Positions 42,902 to 50,622 of a stretch of DNA of 64,000 bases are shown piece by piece. The translations under genes and the position numbers were made by a program. This DNA comes from an uncultured Eubacterium sp. (lineage in GTDB: Bacteria; Bacillota; Clostridia; Lachnospirales; Lachnospiraceae). Under the pieces are notes generated by a model. The model did no database searches. It had not been told where the DNA came from and was given only the letters and a program-made list of their open reading frames with translations. The stretch covers positions 62,001 to 126,000 of the forward strand of contig CAPAOV010000005.1 in NCBI GenBank assembly GCA_948579355.1, given 5' to 3'. The number at the start of each line of letters is the position of its first letter. Position 1 is the stretch's first letter.

Positions 42902-43144
42902 ATGAAGCTTTCTAACAAACCATTAGCAATGGCTTATGTACCATGGCAGCCTTTTGAAAATGTTTTAGAAGCCGGCTGCGGACTCAAACAGGGCACAATC
43001 TTTGAAGACCTGATTTTCCCGTTTGTTGGCGCACAGGCTGCCTGTCAGGCAAAGAAAATGCCACAGCAGCCACATTCTAATTCTTGTGGCTGCGCTCAGT
43101 CAAAACCACAAAAATGCTCCTACGGAAGGAGATGCGGCTATTGA
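42902..43144 (+). CDS. cotJA: Spore coat-associated protein CotJA
   Basis: An 80-residue protein with the CotJA core AMAYVPWQPFENVL and GTIFEDLIFPFVG. The C-terminal third is Cys-, Gln- and Lys-rich (CGCAQSKPQKCSYGRRCGY), an extension that could cross-link or bind metal in the coat. AAGGAG lies before the start. Its stop overlaps the cotJB start by one base. Confidence 0.88.
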   Translation: MKLSNKPLAMAYVPWQPFENVLEAGCGLKQGTIFEDLIFPFVGAQAACQAKKMPQQPHSNSCGCAQSKPQKCSYGRRCGY

Positions 43145-43407
43145 TGAATACTATGATTTCACGGGAAAAGGCAATGCAATATGTTCAGGAGACATGTTTC
43201 GCTGTACTGGATGTAGGCCTCTATCTCGACACTCATCCCTGTGATGAAAAAGCAATGGATTATTATAACAAATATCAGCAGATGTACAAGGAAGCTGTTC
43301 GCGATTACGAAGAACACTTTGGCCCGATACGGGTTAATGGCGTCAACACATGCGACGGCTGGACTTGGACAGAAGGCCCTTGGCCTTGGGAAGGGGGTTG
43401 TTCTTAA
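43144..43407 (+). CDS. cotJB: Spore coat protein CotJB
   Basis: An 87-residue protein. Family features are the helix EKAMQYVQETCFAVLDVGLYLDTHP, CDEKAMDYYNKYQQMYKEA and the Trp-rich tail WTWTEGPWPWEGGC. The ATG at 43144 overlaps the cotJA stop (TGATG) and a GGAAGGAG ribosome site is 12 nt upstream. A TTG one codon earlier is possible. Its stop overlaps the cotJC start (TAATG). It is part of the inner spore coat with CotJA and CotJC. Confidence 0.9.
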   Translation: MNTMISREKAMQYVQETCFAVLDVGLYLDTHPCDEKAMDYYNKYQQMYKEAVRDYEEHFGPIRVNGVNTCDGWTWTEGPWPWEGGCS

Positions 43408-44015
43408 TGTGGACGTATGAAAAACACTTGCAATACCCAGTAAATATTACCAAAACTAACGCCCAACTGGCAAAAGTAATACTCACACAATTTGGCGGCC
43501 CTGACGGGGAGCTTGCCGCTTCCCAGCGTTACCTGTCCCAGCGTTATTCGATGTCAAACCGCAAGGTTGCCGGTGTACTGACGGATATCGGTACTGAAGA
43601 AATGGCTCACTTTGAAATGATTTGTGCTATTGTCCATCAATTGACAAAGGACTTAACGCCAGAACAAATTAAAGAACAGGGCTTTGCCGATTATTATGTG
43701 GACCACACTCTTGCGCTTTGGCCTCAGGCTGCTGCCGGTATTCCATTTAATGCCTGCGAATTCCAATCCAAGGGCGACCCTATCACAGATTTGACAGAAG
43801 ACCTCGCGGCAGAGCAAAAAGCCCGCACAACTTACGATAACATTCTTCGTCTTGTTAAAGACCCGGAAGTCTGCGAGCCAATCCGCTTTCTTCGCCAGCG
43901 GGAGTTAGTACACTTCCAGCGTTTCGGTGAAGCTCTTCGGTTGATACAAGATGATTTGAATAAGAAGAACTTCTACGCATACAATCCTGACTTTGATAAA
44001 AACTGCTGTAAATAG
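43407..44015 (+). CDS. cotJC: Spore coat protein CotJC, manganese-catalase family
   Basis: A 202-residue ferritin-like four-helix protein of the Mn-catalase family. Di-metal ligands are in GELAASQRYLSQRY, EEMAHFEMI, EQKARTTY and RELVHFQRFGEAL. In the spore coat it may protect against peroxide. The start at 43407 overlaps the cotJB stop, so the three genes are translated as a unit. A possible terminator follows, overlapping the end of the HxlR gene. Confidence 0.95.
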   Translation: MWTYEKHLQYPVNITKTNAQLAKVILTQFGGPDGELAASQRYLSQRYSMSNRKVAGVLTDIGTEEMAHFEMICAIVHQLTKDLTPEQIKEQGFADYYVDHTLALWPQAAAGIPFNACEFQSKGDPITDLTEDLAAEQKARTTYDNILRLVKDPEVCEPIRFLRQRELVHFQRFGEALRLIQDDLNKKNFYAYNPDFDKNCCK

Positions 44016-44040
44016 AAATTAACTAATCCAATGTTTCCAT

Positions 44041-44081
44041 GGGCGGCTACATTCCTATATTTCCGGATGCGGCCGCCTTTT
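44041..44081 (+). terminator. Possible terminator of the cotJ operon
   Basis: GGCGGC (44042-44047) and GCCGCC (44072-44077) pair around a 24-nt loop and are followed by TTTTGCTT. It overlaps the 3-prime end of the converging HxlR gene. Confidence 0.5.
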
Positions 44082-44388
44082 GCTTATATTCTGTTCCCCA
44101 CTCTACCATAGCGTCCAAAATCGGTTTCAGACTATATCCTGTTTCCGTCAAAGTGTATTCCACCCGCGGCGGCACTTCCGCATATACTTTACGAGTCAGC
44201 AGACCGCTATCTTCCATGGAGCGCAAGTTTGCCGTTAAAACCTTTTGAGAAACATTCCCCACTGATTTTTTTAGTTCTCCAAACCGTTTCGTACCGTCTA
44301 GCAAATCACGAATAATTAAAACTTTCCAACGGTCACTGATAAGCATTAACGTCGCTTCTACCGGACAGGCAGGTAATTTTTTTTCCAT
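44047..44388 (-). CDS. HxlR-family winged-helix regulator
   Basis: A 113-residue HxlR/MarR-like regulator. The opening KKLPACPVEATLMLISDRWKVLIIRDLLDGTKRFGELKKSV and the wing SQKVLTANLRSMEDSGLLTRKVYAEVPPRVEYTLTETG are typical. C8 is the conserved redox-sensitive Cys seen in several electrophile-sensing members. The start may also be four codons upstream (44400). It is divergent from the NAD(P)-binding reductase gene at 44546, its likely target. Confidence 0.93.
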   Translation of the reverse strand: MEKKLPACPVEATLMLISDRWKVLIIRDLLDGTKRFGELKKSVGNVSQKVLTANLRSMEDSGLLTRKVYAEVPPRVEYTLTETGYSLKPILDAMVEWGTEYKQKAAASGNIGM

Positions 44389-44400
44389 AAAAACCCCCAT

Positions 44401-44482
44401 TTCTTCACAATTGTTTCTTTTTGGTAACTATGGCACAATAAAGTGCTTACTTTACGTTTTTTCCCTACGGACATATTATAAT
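44401..44482 (+). promoter_or_regulatory. Control region between the HxlR and reductase genes
   Basis: A TATAAT box at 44477-44482 faces the reductase gene but has only a poor -35 box. Just upstream is the imperfect inverted repeat GGTAACTATGGCAC...GTGCTTAC (44424-44451), a plausible HxlR operator. Together they suggest a promoter controlled by the neighbouring regulator. Confidence 0.42.
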
Positions 44483-44545
44483 CACAAGAGCGGAAAAAAG
44501 CAAACCGCAAACAAAATCAAAAACAAAAAACAGGAGGAATGAACT

Positions 44546-45175
44546 ATGAAAATCGCAGTTATTTGTGCAAATGGCAAAGAGGGAAAGTTAATTGTTGAGG
44601 AAGCTATCGCAAAAGGGGCAGACGTCACCGCTGTTGTCCGTGGTGAGAACCAATCAAAGGCAACAAAAGTTATTCAGAAAGATTTGTTTGATTTAACAGT
44701 TACCGATTTGGAGGACTTTGATGTTGTCATTGACGCTTTCGGAGCATGGACGCCGGAAACCCTGCCGCAGCACAGCACTTCTCTAAAACACCTTTGCGAC
44801 CTTGTTAGTGGAAAAGAAACAAGGCTTCTCGTTGTCGGCGGCGCAGGCAGCCTGTATGTAAATCCAGAACATACCGTACAGGTAATGGACGGAGCAGATT
44901 TTCCGGAAGTGTTCAAACCGCTTGCTTCCCATATGGGCAAGGCGCTTGATGAGCTTCGTACGAGAACAGATGTAAAATGGACGTATATCAGTCCTGCCGG
45001 AGATTTTCAGGCAGACGGGGCTAAAAGTGGAAAATACATCTTAGGCGGCGAAGAATTGACATTGAACGCCAGAGGAGAAAGCGTAATCAGTTATGCCGAC
45101 TATGCGGTGGCTATGGTTGATGAAGCATTGAATGGGGACCACATCCAGCAGAGAATTTCCGTTGTAGCGGAATAA
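44546..45175 (+). CDS. NAD(P)-binding Rossmann-fold reductase (NmrA/SDR-like)
   Basis: A 209-residue atypical short-chain dehydrogenase-like protein. It begins with the nucleotide-binding motif VICANGKEGKLIVEEAIAKGADVTAVVR. Further motifs are DFDVVIDAFGAW, LLVVGGAGSLYV and WTYISPAGDFQADGAKSGKYILGGEEL. Such proteins often follow HxlR regulators and are induced by electrophiles or diamide. AGGAGG lies before the start. It is 120 bp upstream of the flavin/ferredoxin gene on the same strand, so it may share regulation with the macrodomain-sirtuin cassette. Confidence 0.9.
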   Translation: MKIAVICANGKEGKLIVEEAIAKGADVTAVVRGENQSKATKVIQKDLFDLTVTDLEDFDVVIDAFGAWTPETLPQHSTSLKHLCDLVSGKETRLLVVGGAGSLYVNPEHTVQVMDGADFPEVFKPLASHMGKALDELRTRTDVKWTYISPAGDFQADGAKSGKYILGGEELTLNARGESVISYADYAVAMVDEALNGDHIQQRISVVAE

Positions 45176-45208
45176 GTAGATTAGTCATTATTAGTGAACT
45201 ATCAACAA

Positions 45209-45230
45209 CCTCTGCCCCATGGGGCAGAGG
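45209..45230. repeat. Perfect 22-bp palindrome before the flavin/ferredoxin gene
   Basis: CCTCTGCCCC followed by its mirror makes a spacer-free, GC-rich palindrome in an AT-rich gap. As RNA it would be a hairpin after the reductase gene with a short GGTCTTT tail. It may be a weak terminator or an operator for the downstream cassette. Confidence 0.7.
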
Positions 45231-45295
45231 GGTCTTTACAAAAGGAACGGCGCACCGTTTCATTAAGTGCAATAAATGCTGAGACAGGAGGCAAC

Positions 45296-45922
45296 ATGAA
45301 TACAGAAAAATATTTGCAAATGATACAACAGGATATTCATTCTGTTGTTTTTGCCACCACTGACGAAAACCATTATCCGGTCACTTGCGTAATTGATATT
45401 ATGTTGTCCGATAGAGACGGGCTTTATTTTTTGACCGCAAAAGGGAAAAACTTATATGAACGGCTTAAAAACCGGCCTATTATTTCTTTTACAGGAATGA
45501 AAGGGGCGGACACTTTATCCTGCAAATCGATTACCCTGCGCGGAGAAGTACGGGAAATCGGGCAAAAACGACTATCCGAAATATTTGAAAAAAACCCGTA
45601 CATGAAAGCCATTTATCCAACCGGGGAAAGCCGTATGGCACTAACTGTATTTCACATTTACAGAGGAAGCGGAGAATATTTTGATTTGAGCCGTAAGCCC
45701 GTTTATCGGGAACAATTTTCATTTGGCGGCGGGCAAAACCATGCGTCATATTTTTTTGTTACGGATAAATGCAATAGCTGTAAACGCTGTGCTAAAATAT
45801 GTCCGCAAAATTGCATTGACGTTTCCAGCCACACCGCAAAAATACAGCAAAAACATTGCTTACATTGTGGAAATTGTAAAGAAATCTGTCCCCTGCAGGC
45901 GATTGAAAGGAGAACTCTATGA
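45296..45922 (+). CDS. Flavin-binding PNPOx-like protein fused to a 2[4Fe-4S] ferredoxin
   Basis: A 208-residue two-domain protein. Residues 1-135 form a pyridoxamine-phosphate-oxidase-like split barrel (VVFATTDENHYPVTCVIDIMLSDRDGLYFLTAKGK) that normally binds FMN. Residues 155-205 carry two [4Fe-4S] motifs: C159-C162-C165-C169 (with C173) and C188-C191-C194-C198. It can thus pass electrons between iron-sulfur clusters and a flavin. CAGGAGG lies before the ATG at 45296. It overlaps the macrodomain gene by 4 bp (ATGA), so it is translationally coupled to the macrodomain-sirtuin pair. Substrate unknown. Confidence 0.9.
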   Translation: MNTEKYLQMIQQDIHSVVFATTDENHYPVTCVIDIMLSDRDGLYFLTAKGKNLYERLKNRPIISFTGMKGADTLSCKSITLRGEVREIGQKRLSEIFEKNPYMKAIYPTGESRMALTVFHIYRGSGEYFDLSRKPVYREQFSFGGGQNHASYFFVTDKCNSCKRCAKICPQNCIDVSSHTAKIQQKHCLHCGNCKEICPLQAIERRTL

Positions 45923-46692
45923 CACAGACGGAAAGACTTCTTTTTCTAATACGCTATCTAATAAGCGAAAATAACCAACTATCATCCATTGATATTCCCG
46001 CGGAGGATACAGCAAGAAAGCGGCTGTTGCGCTCCCTTATGAACATTCGCCCGCCAAAAACAGTCTCCGGAGAATTTTTAGAAATACAAAACGAATATCT
46101 GCAGGAAGAATGCAACCGAAAAGGAATCATTTCTCCTGACAGCCTCCCATCTGCAGAGCAGGGAATTTACCTGTGGCAGGGAGATATTACCCGTCTGGCC
46201 ACAGACGCCATCGTAAATGCGGCGAACAGCGCCCTGTTAGGCTGCTTTGTTCCCTGTCACGGCTGTATTGACAATGCGATTCATTCTGCCGCCGGGGTTG
46301 AACTTCGTCTGGAGTGTTCCCGCATCATGGAGAAGCAGAATACGAAAGAACCTGTGGGAAAGGCCAAAATCACCAAGGCCTTTAATCTCCCCTGCCGATA
46401 TGTTCTTCACACGGTCGGCCCGATAATACACGGTAAAGTCACAAAAAAAGATTGTGCGTTGCTGGCCGACTGTTACCGCTCCTGTCTGGTTCTTGCCACG
46501 TCATATCAGTTAAAAAGTATTGCTTTTTGCTGTATTTCTACGGGAGAGTTTCATTTTCCCAATAAAAAAGCGGCTGAAATAGCAATACAGACGGTGCGGG
46601 ATTTTCAAAAGAATAACCAGAATAGTCCGGAGGTGATTTTCAATGTATTTAAAGACAGCGACTACCAAATCTACAAACAGCTATTGGGATAG
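45919..46692 (+). CDS. Zinc-containing macrodomain ADP-ribosylhydrolase
   Basis: A 257-residue protein-ADP-ribose hydrolase of the Zn-Macro type. An N-terminal helical extension (1-80) precedes the macrodomain. ADP-ribose contacts are GDITRLATDAIVNAANS (88-104). The zinc-binding signature is in CFVPCHGCIDNAIHSAAG (109-126, C113-H114-C116), and the phosphate loop is ISTGEFHFP (206-214). In known systems this enzyme removes ADP-ribose put on by a class M sirtuin encoded beside it. Here the sirtuin follows with a 50-bp overlap, and the flavin/ferredoxin gene precedes with 4 bp. Confidence 0.94.
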   Translation: MTQTERLLFLIRYLISENNQLSSIDIPAEDTARKRLLRSLMNIRPPKTVSGEFLEIQNEYLQEECNRKGIISPDSLPSAEQGIYLWQGDITRLATDAIVNAANSALLGCFVPCHGCIDNAIHSAAGVELRLECSRIMEKQNTKEPVGKAKITKAFNLPCRYVLHTVGPIIHGKVTKKDCALLADCYRSCLVLATSYQLKSIAFCCISTGEFHFPNKKAAEIAIQTVRDFQKNNQNSPEVIFNVFKDSDYQIYKQLLG

Positions 46693-47554
46693 CAGGAAGA
46701 CAGGGCATTCCCTGAAACAGGCAGCGGCGATGATGAAACGTGCCGACGCCGTTGTAATCGGCGCGGGCGCAGGGTTGTCTGCTTCTGCTGGATTTACTTA
46801 TTCCGGAAAACGCTTTCACGATAACTTTGCGGATTTTATCGAAACATATGGATTTACGGATATGTATTCGGCAGGTTTCTACCCATTCACAACATTAGAA
46901 GAATATTGGGCATATTGGAGCCGTTACATCTATATAAACCGCTATCAGAATGCGCCTAAATCCGTCTACGGCGATTTGTACAATCTGGTACGCGACAAAG
47001 ACTATTTTGTTTTGACAACCAATGTTGACCACTGTTTTCAAAAGGCGGGGTTCGATAAACAGCGGCTGTTTTATACACAGGGTGATTACGGGTTATGGCA
47101 GTGCTCAAAACCGTGTCACGACAAGACTTATGATAACGAAGCTACTGTGAAAAGAATGGTTGCCGAACAGAAAAATATGCGCATTCCGTCCGAACTGGTT
47201 CCGCGTTGTCCCGTCTGCGGCGCACCAATGGTAATGAATTTGCGGGCCGACCATACCTTTGTCGAAGACGACGGCTGGCGCATGGCAGCCGAACGCTATC
47301 AGGACTTTATACACCGCCATAAGGGAGGGAAGATTTTATATCTGGAACTTGGTGTCGGCAGTAACACTCCGGGAATCATTAAATACCCGTTCTGGCAAAT
47401 GACGGTGGAAAATCCAAATGCCGCTTATATCTGTATCAATTATGGGGAAGCGATATGCCCGCAGGAAATTAAAAAACAGGCGGTATGTATAGACGGGGAT
47501 ATCGGGACTGTTTTAAAGCAGTATTTCATATGTATAGTACAAAAAAATGTGTAA
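46643..47554 (+). CDS. Class M sirtuin (SirTM), protein ADP-ribosyltransferase
   Basis: A 303-residue sirtuin. The NAD loop is GAGAGLSASAGFTYSG (40-55) and TTNVDHCFQKAG (125-136) follows. At the place of the deacetylase His, the sequence is YTQGDYG with Q146, the His-to-Gln change typical of class M sirtuins that transfer ADP-ribose rather than deacetylate. Zinc Cys pairs are CSKPC (154-158) and CPVCG. GGAGGTGAT lies 6 nt before the ATG at 46643, inside the macrodomain gene. In other bacteria the target is lipoyl-GcvH-L; no GcvH-L or LplA2 gene is nearby, so the target here may differ. Confidence 0.92.
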   Translation: MYLKTATTKSTNSYWDSRKTGHSLKQAAAMMKRADAVVIGAGAGLSASAGFTYSGKRFHDNFADFIETYGFTDMYSAGFYPFTTLEEYWAYWSRYIYINRYQNAPKSVYGDLYNLVRDKDYFVLTTNVDHCFQKAGFDKQRLFYTQGDYGLWQCSKPCHDKTYDNEATVKRMVAEQKNMRIPSELVPRCPVCGAPMVMNLRADHTFVEDDGWRMAAERYQDFIHRHKGGKILYLELGVGSNTPGIIKYPFWQMTVENPNAAYICINYGEAICPQEIKKQAVCIDGDIGTVLKQYFICIVQKNV

Positions 47555-47579
47555 ATGCACAAAAAATAGGAATACTATC

Positions 47580-47608
47580 TTGAAAAAGCGTTATATTTAT
47601 ATTAAAAT
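47580..47608 (+). promoter_or_regulatory. Sigma-A promoter of the DUF4143 ATPase gene
   Basis: TTGAAA (47580-47585), 17 bp, TAAAAT (47603-47608), 46 bp before the start codon. It makes the ATPase gene independent of the sirtuin cassette. Confidence 0.7.
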
Positions 47609-47654
47609 ATAATTACTAAAAAATGTGCGTTACACGAAAACAAGGAGCGAATAG

Positions 47655-48908
47655 ATGGAAATTGAAAGAAACACTTATCTTCAACAACTTATCCTGAGAA
47701 AAGATAATGGTATGATAAAGGTGATTACAGGAATACGAAGATGTGGAAAATCATTTTTACTGTTTAATATATTTAAAAAATACCTGATAAACAACGGTGT
47801 AGACGAAGACCACATCATTGAAATTGCTCTGGACGGTATTGAAAATGAAGAATTAAGAAATCCTAAGACGTGCTATCAGTATATAAAAGCTACTATGAAA
47901 GATAATGAACACTATTATCTGCTTTTAGATGAAATACAACTTATGCCCCGATTTGAAGAAGTACTAAACAGCCTGCTTCGCATAAGTAATATTGATATCT
48001 ATGTGACCGGAAGCAATTCCCGATTTTTGTCCAGCGACATCGTAACAGAATTTCGGGGCAGAGGGGATGAAATTAGAATTTATCCTCTTTCTTTTTCGGA
48101 ATTCTATTCCGTTTACAATGGAGAATATGAAGATGCGTGGAACGATTACATGATTTATGGAGGACTTCCACAGATTGCCGGATTTCAGACGGAGCGTCAG
48201 AAGACAGAATATTTAAAAAATATTTTCACAAATGTATACCTGAAAGATGTTGTTGAAAGAAACGGTATTCAAAGCGTAGATGAGCTGGGTACACTGGTTG
48301 ATATTCTCGCTTCTGTCATTGGGGCCCAGACAAATCCAACTAAAATTTCCAATACCTTTGCAAGTGAACGACAGATAAGTTATACAAACAAAACAATATC
48401 CAAACATATCGACTATTTGGAGGAAGCATTCCTGATTTCGAAATCCAACCGCTATGATATTAAAGGAAGAAAATATATTGGCGCTAATTTAAAGTACTAT
48501 TTCACTGATACTGGTCTTAGAAATGCAAGATTGAACTTCCGACAGCAGGAACCGACCCATATTATTGAAAATATCGTCTATAACGAATTACTCATTCGCG
48601 GATATAATGTTGATACAGGCCTGATAGACGTATATGGAAAAAATCAAAAGGGAAAACGTGTCCACAAGCAGCTGGAGGTTGACTTTGTCGTTAATCAGGG
48701 AAGCCAGAGATATTATGTTCAGGTAGCTTATGATATGACATCACCCGAAAAGCAGGCGCAGGAATTTCGTTCCTTACGCAATATTCCCGATTCTTTTAAG
48801 AAAATAGTGATTGTAAGCGGGACGGCAAAACCATGGAGAAATGAAGAGGGCTTTGTCATCATGGGAATGAGGTATTTTCTTCTGAAATCGGATAGTTTAG
48901 CGTTTTAA
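47655..48908 (+). CDS. ATPase with AAA_14 and DUF4143 domains
   Basis: A 417-residue protein. The AAA_14 ATPase part has Walker A GIRRCGKSFLL (26-36), Walker B YYLLLDEIQ (92-100) and the sensor TGSNSRFLSSD. The C-terminal DUF4143 domain (about 195-350) includes YLKDVVERNGI and LEVDFVVNQG, a PD-(D/E)XK-like nuclease pattern. These proteins are frequent as single genes in anaerobes and are suspected of roles in accessory or defence loci; none is proven. CAAGGAG lies before the start. The gene is more AT-rich than its neighbours, which hints at acquisition. Confidence 0.88.
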   Translation: MEIERNTYLQQLILRKDNGMIKVITGIRRCGKSFLLFNIFKKYLINNGVDEDHIIEIALDGIENEELRNPKTCYQYIKATMKDNEHYYLLLDEIQLMPRFEEVLNSLLRISNIDIYVTGSNSRFLSSDIVTEFRGRGDEIRIYPLSFSEFYSVYNGEYEDAWNDYMIYGGLPQIAGFQTERQKTEYLKNIFTNVYLKDVVERNGIQSVDELGTLVDILASVIGAQTNPTKISNTFASERQISYTNKTISKHIDYLEEAFLISKSNRYDIKGRKYIGANLKYYFTDTGLRNARLNFRQQEPTHIIENIVYNELLIRGYNVDTGLIDVYGKNQKGKRVHKQLEVDFVVNQGSQRYYVQVAYDMTSPEKQAQEFRSLRNIPDSFKKIVIVSGTAKPWRNEEGFVIMGMRYFLLKSDSLAF

Positions 48909-48993
48909 TATACAAAAAAACATAAAAATAGTCCACAATCCCCCTCCCTGAAAGCATTCTTACAAAACATCTGATTCTTTTACGAAAAAAAGC

Positions 48994-49021
48994 TTGCAAA
49001 ATATACAGAATCCCTTATTAT
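48994..49021 (+). promoter_or_regulatory. Possible sigma-A promoter of the chemoreceptor gene
   Basis: TTGCAA (48994-48999), 16 bp, TATTAT (49016-49021), leaving a 142-nt leader before the start codon. The leader contains CCCGCAT/ATGCGGG arms (49080-49086 and 49129-49135), which can pair. No flagellar sigma-28 box or known c-di-GMP riboswitch core was recognised. Confidence 0.5.
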
Positions 49022-49163
49022 GAAAGTATATACTTAGTTCTATTGTGCGCACGGCACAGAGAACTGTTTCAGTGAAATCTCCCGCATCCGTATTCACGGG
49101 AATACAAACCTTTATCTGCTACACCGCATGCGGGAATTAATTTTTTTAAAAAGGAGATGACCA

Positions 49164-50519
49164 ATGGCAATTAAAACGGGTAAATCAGCGCTTGTAAAGG
49201 CAGTTTCGGAATTAAAGGAAGCGGATTATACAAAAGATGCTGATTTGAATGACATTTACCAACGATTACAAGATGGAAGAAAGCAATTTGGGGAGATATT
49301 TGACAAAAATATAAAAGCAGTCATGCAGATAAGTTCTCTGGATTTGACTATGCAGTATCAGACGGAGAAAATCGTTGAAATCTCCCGCAACGTAGCAAAT
49401 GCCACAGAGACCATTTTCGGCGCCTCATCCGTTTCCGGACAGGAGAATAACCAACACGAGGAACTGACCAATACGATTGTTGAAGTATCTACGGATACCA
49501 ATGATGTATTTGAAAAAATTCAGACGGGACAAAACGAATTGACGACAATTCGGGAACTTTCCGGACAAACCATTGATGTATCTTTAGGTCTGCAAAAAGA
49601 TATGGATAAACTGCTCCAAATACTTGACTACATAAGCAATGTCATTGATGAGATTAACGACATTTCCCTGCAGACAAATCTTCTGGCTTTGAACGCTTCT
49701 ATTGAGGCAGCAAGAGCTGGAAAAGCCGGTGAGGGTTTTGCAGTTGTAGCAGAAGAAATCCGCATGTTAGCCGGACAGACCCAGAAACTGACAAGCGACA
49801 TGGAAGAATTTGTGGGAACTATTAAAGAAGCCTCTGAAAAGAGTGTCCATAGCGCTTCCGAAACCGTTGATTCCTTAGAATCAATGTCTGGAAAAATAAA
49901 CCATGTCTGGGACATCAATCAGGAGAGCCAGCAACGTGTTTCTAAAATAAACGATTCCATTCGTTCCATTGCTTCCGTAAGTGAGGATATCAGTCATTCC
50001 ATGAAAGAAATGGAAAACCAGTTGCGAAACAGCACCAATTTTATGAATCAGGTAAGTTTTGATTTGAAAAAGGCAATTGAGCCGGTTGTTGACATTGAGA
50101 AAACATTAGATGATACCGTTAAGCAGATGGGTAATATGTCGGAAGACGCTTTTTATCACATGGAAAACTCCGCATTTGCCAAGTATGTCCATGATGCGGT
50201 TTCCGCTCACAAAACATGGCTCAGCAATCTGAAGAAAATGGTAGAAACACAAACTATCACACCTCTTCAGCTCGATTCATCCAAGTGCGGTTTCGGTCAC
50301 TTTTACTATTCCATGAAACCGAGAATCCCTACCATTATGCCAATCTGGGATGCACTTGAAATGAAACATAAAAAGTTCCACAAATATGGCGCTTCGGTTA
50401 TTGAAGCCCTTAACAACGGGGCATTTTCAGAAGCCGAACAGCTTTATCGGGAAGTCGCCGAGTACTCAAAAGGACTGATTGCCGATTTGGAAAAGATACA
50501 AAAAGCAGCGAAAAAATAA
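49164..50519 (+). CDS. Soluble methyl-accepting chemotaxis protein with C-terminal CZB domain
   Basis: A 451-residue chemoreceptor without membrane segments or HAMP. The signalling hairpin tip is in [31 protein letters not shown] (170-200), flanked by coiled coils. The C-terminal chemoreceptor zinc-binding domain (about 335-450) has the 3-His/1-Cys set: H349 (AHKTW), C375 (KCGFGHFY), H402 and H406 (HKKFH). CZB domains sense zinc through oxidation of the Cys, for example by hypochlorite. AAGGAGATG precedes the start. It stands alone, without other chemotaxis genes. Confidence 0.93.
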   Translation: MAIKTGKSALVKAVSELKEADYTKDADLNDIYQRLQDGRKQFGEIFDKNIKAVMQISSLDLTMQYQTEKIVEISRNVANATETIFGASSVSGQENNQHEELTNTIVEVSTDTNDVFEKIQTGQNELTTIRELSGQTIDVSLGLQKDMDKLLQILDYISNVIDEINDISLQTNLLALNASIEAARAGKAGEGFAVVAEEIRMLAGQTQKLTSDMEEFVGTIKEASEKSVHSASETVDSLESMSGKINHVWDINQESQQRVSKINDSIRSIASVSEDISHSMKEMENQLRNSTNFMNQVSFDLKKAIEPVVDIEKTLDDTVKQMGNMSEDAFYHMENSAFAKYVHDAVSAHKTWLSNLKKMVETQTITPLQLDSSKCGFGHFYYSMKPRIPTIMPIWDALEMKHKKFHKYGASVIEALNNGAFSEAEQLYREVAEYSKGLIADLEKIQKAAKK

Positions 50520-50528
50520 AGGAAACCA

Positions 50529-50566
50529 GAGCCGGTCACACTCTCACTTTTCCGTGTGACCGGCTC
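50529..50566 (+). terminator. Hairpin after the chemoreceptor gene
   Basis: Perfect 13-bp arms GAGCCGGTCACAC (50529-50541) and GTGTGACCGGCTC (50554-50566) with a 12-nt loop. The T run is weak, but the stem is strong and lies between two converging genes. Confidence 0.75.
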
Positions 50567-50622
50567 GCTGATTCATACTGCTTATAAAAATGATACGCAT
50601 AGCTCAAGGGGGCTTGTCATCG

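Noticed and set aside
49022..49163. Cyclic di-GMP riboswitch before the chemoreceptor gene
   Set aside because: Pairing arms exist, but the conserved GCAAAGCC-type core and tetraloop receptor of the known classes are not present.
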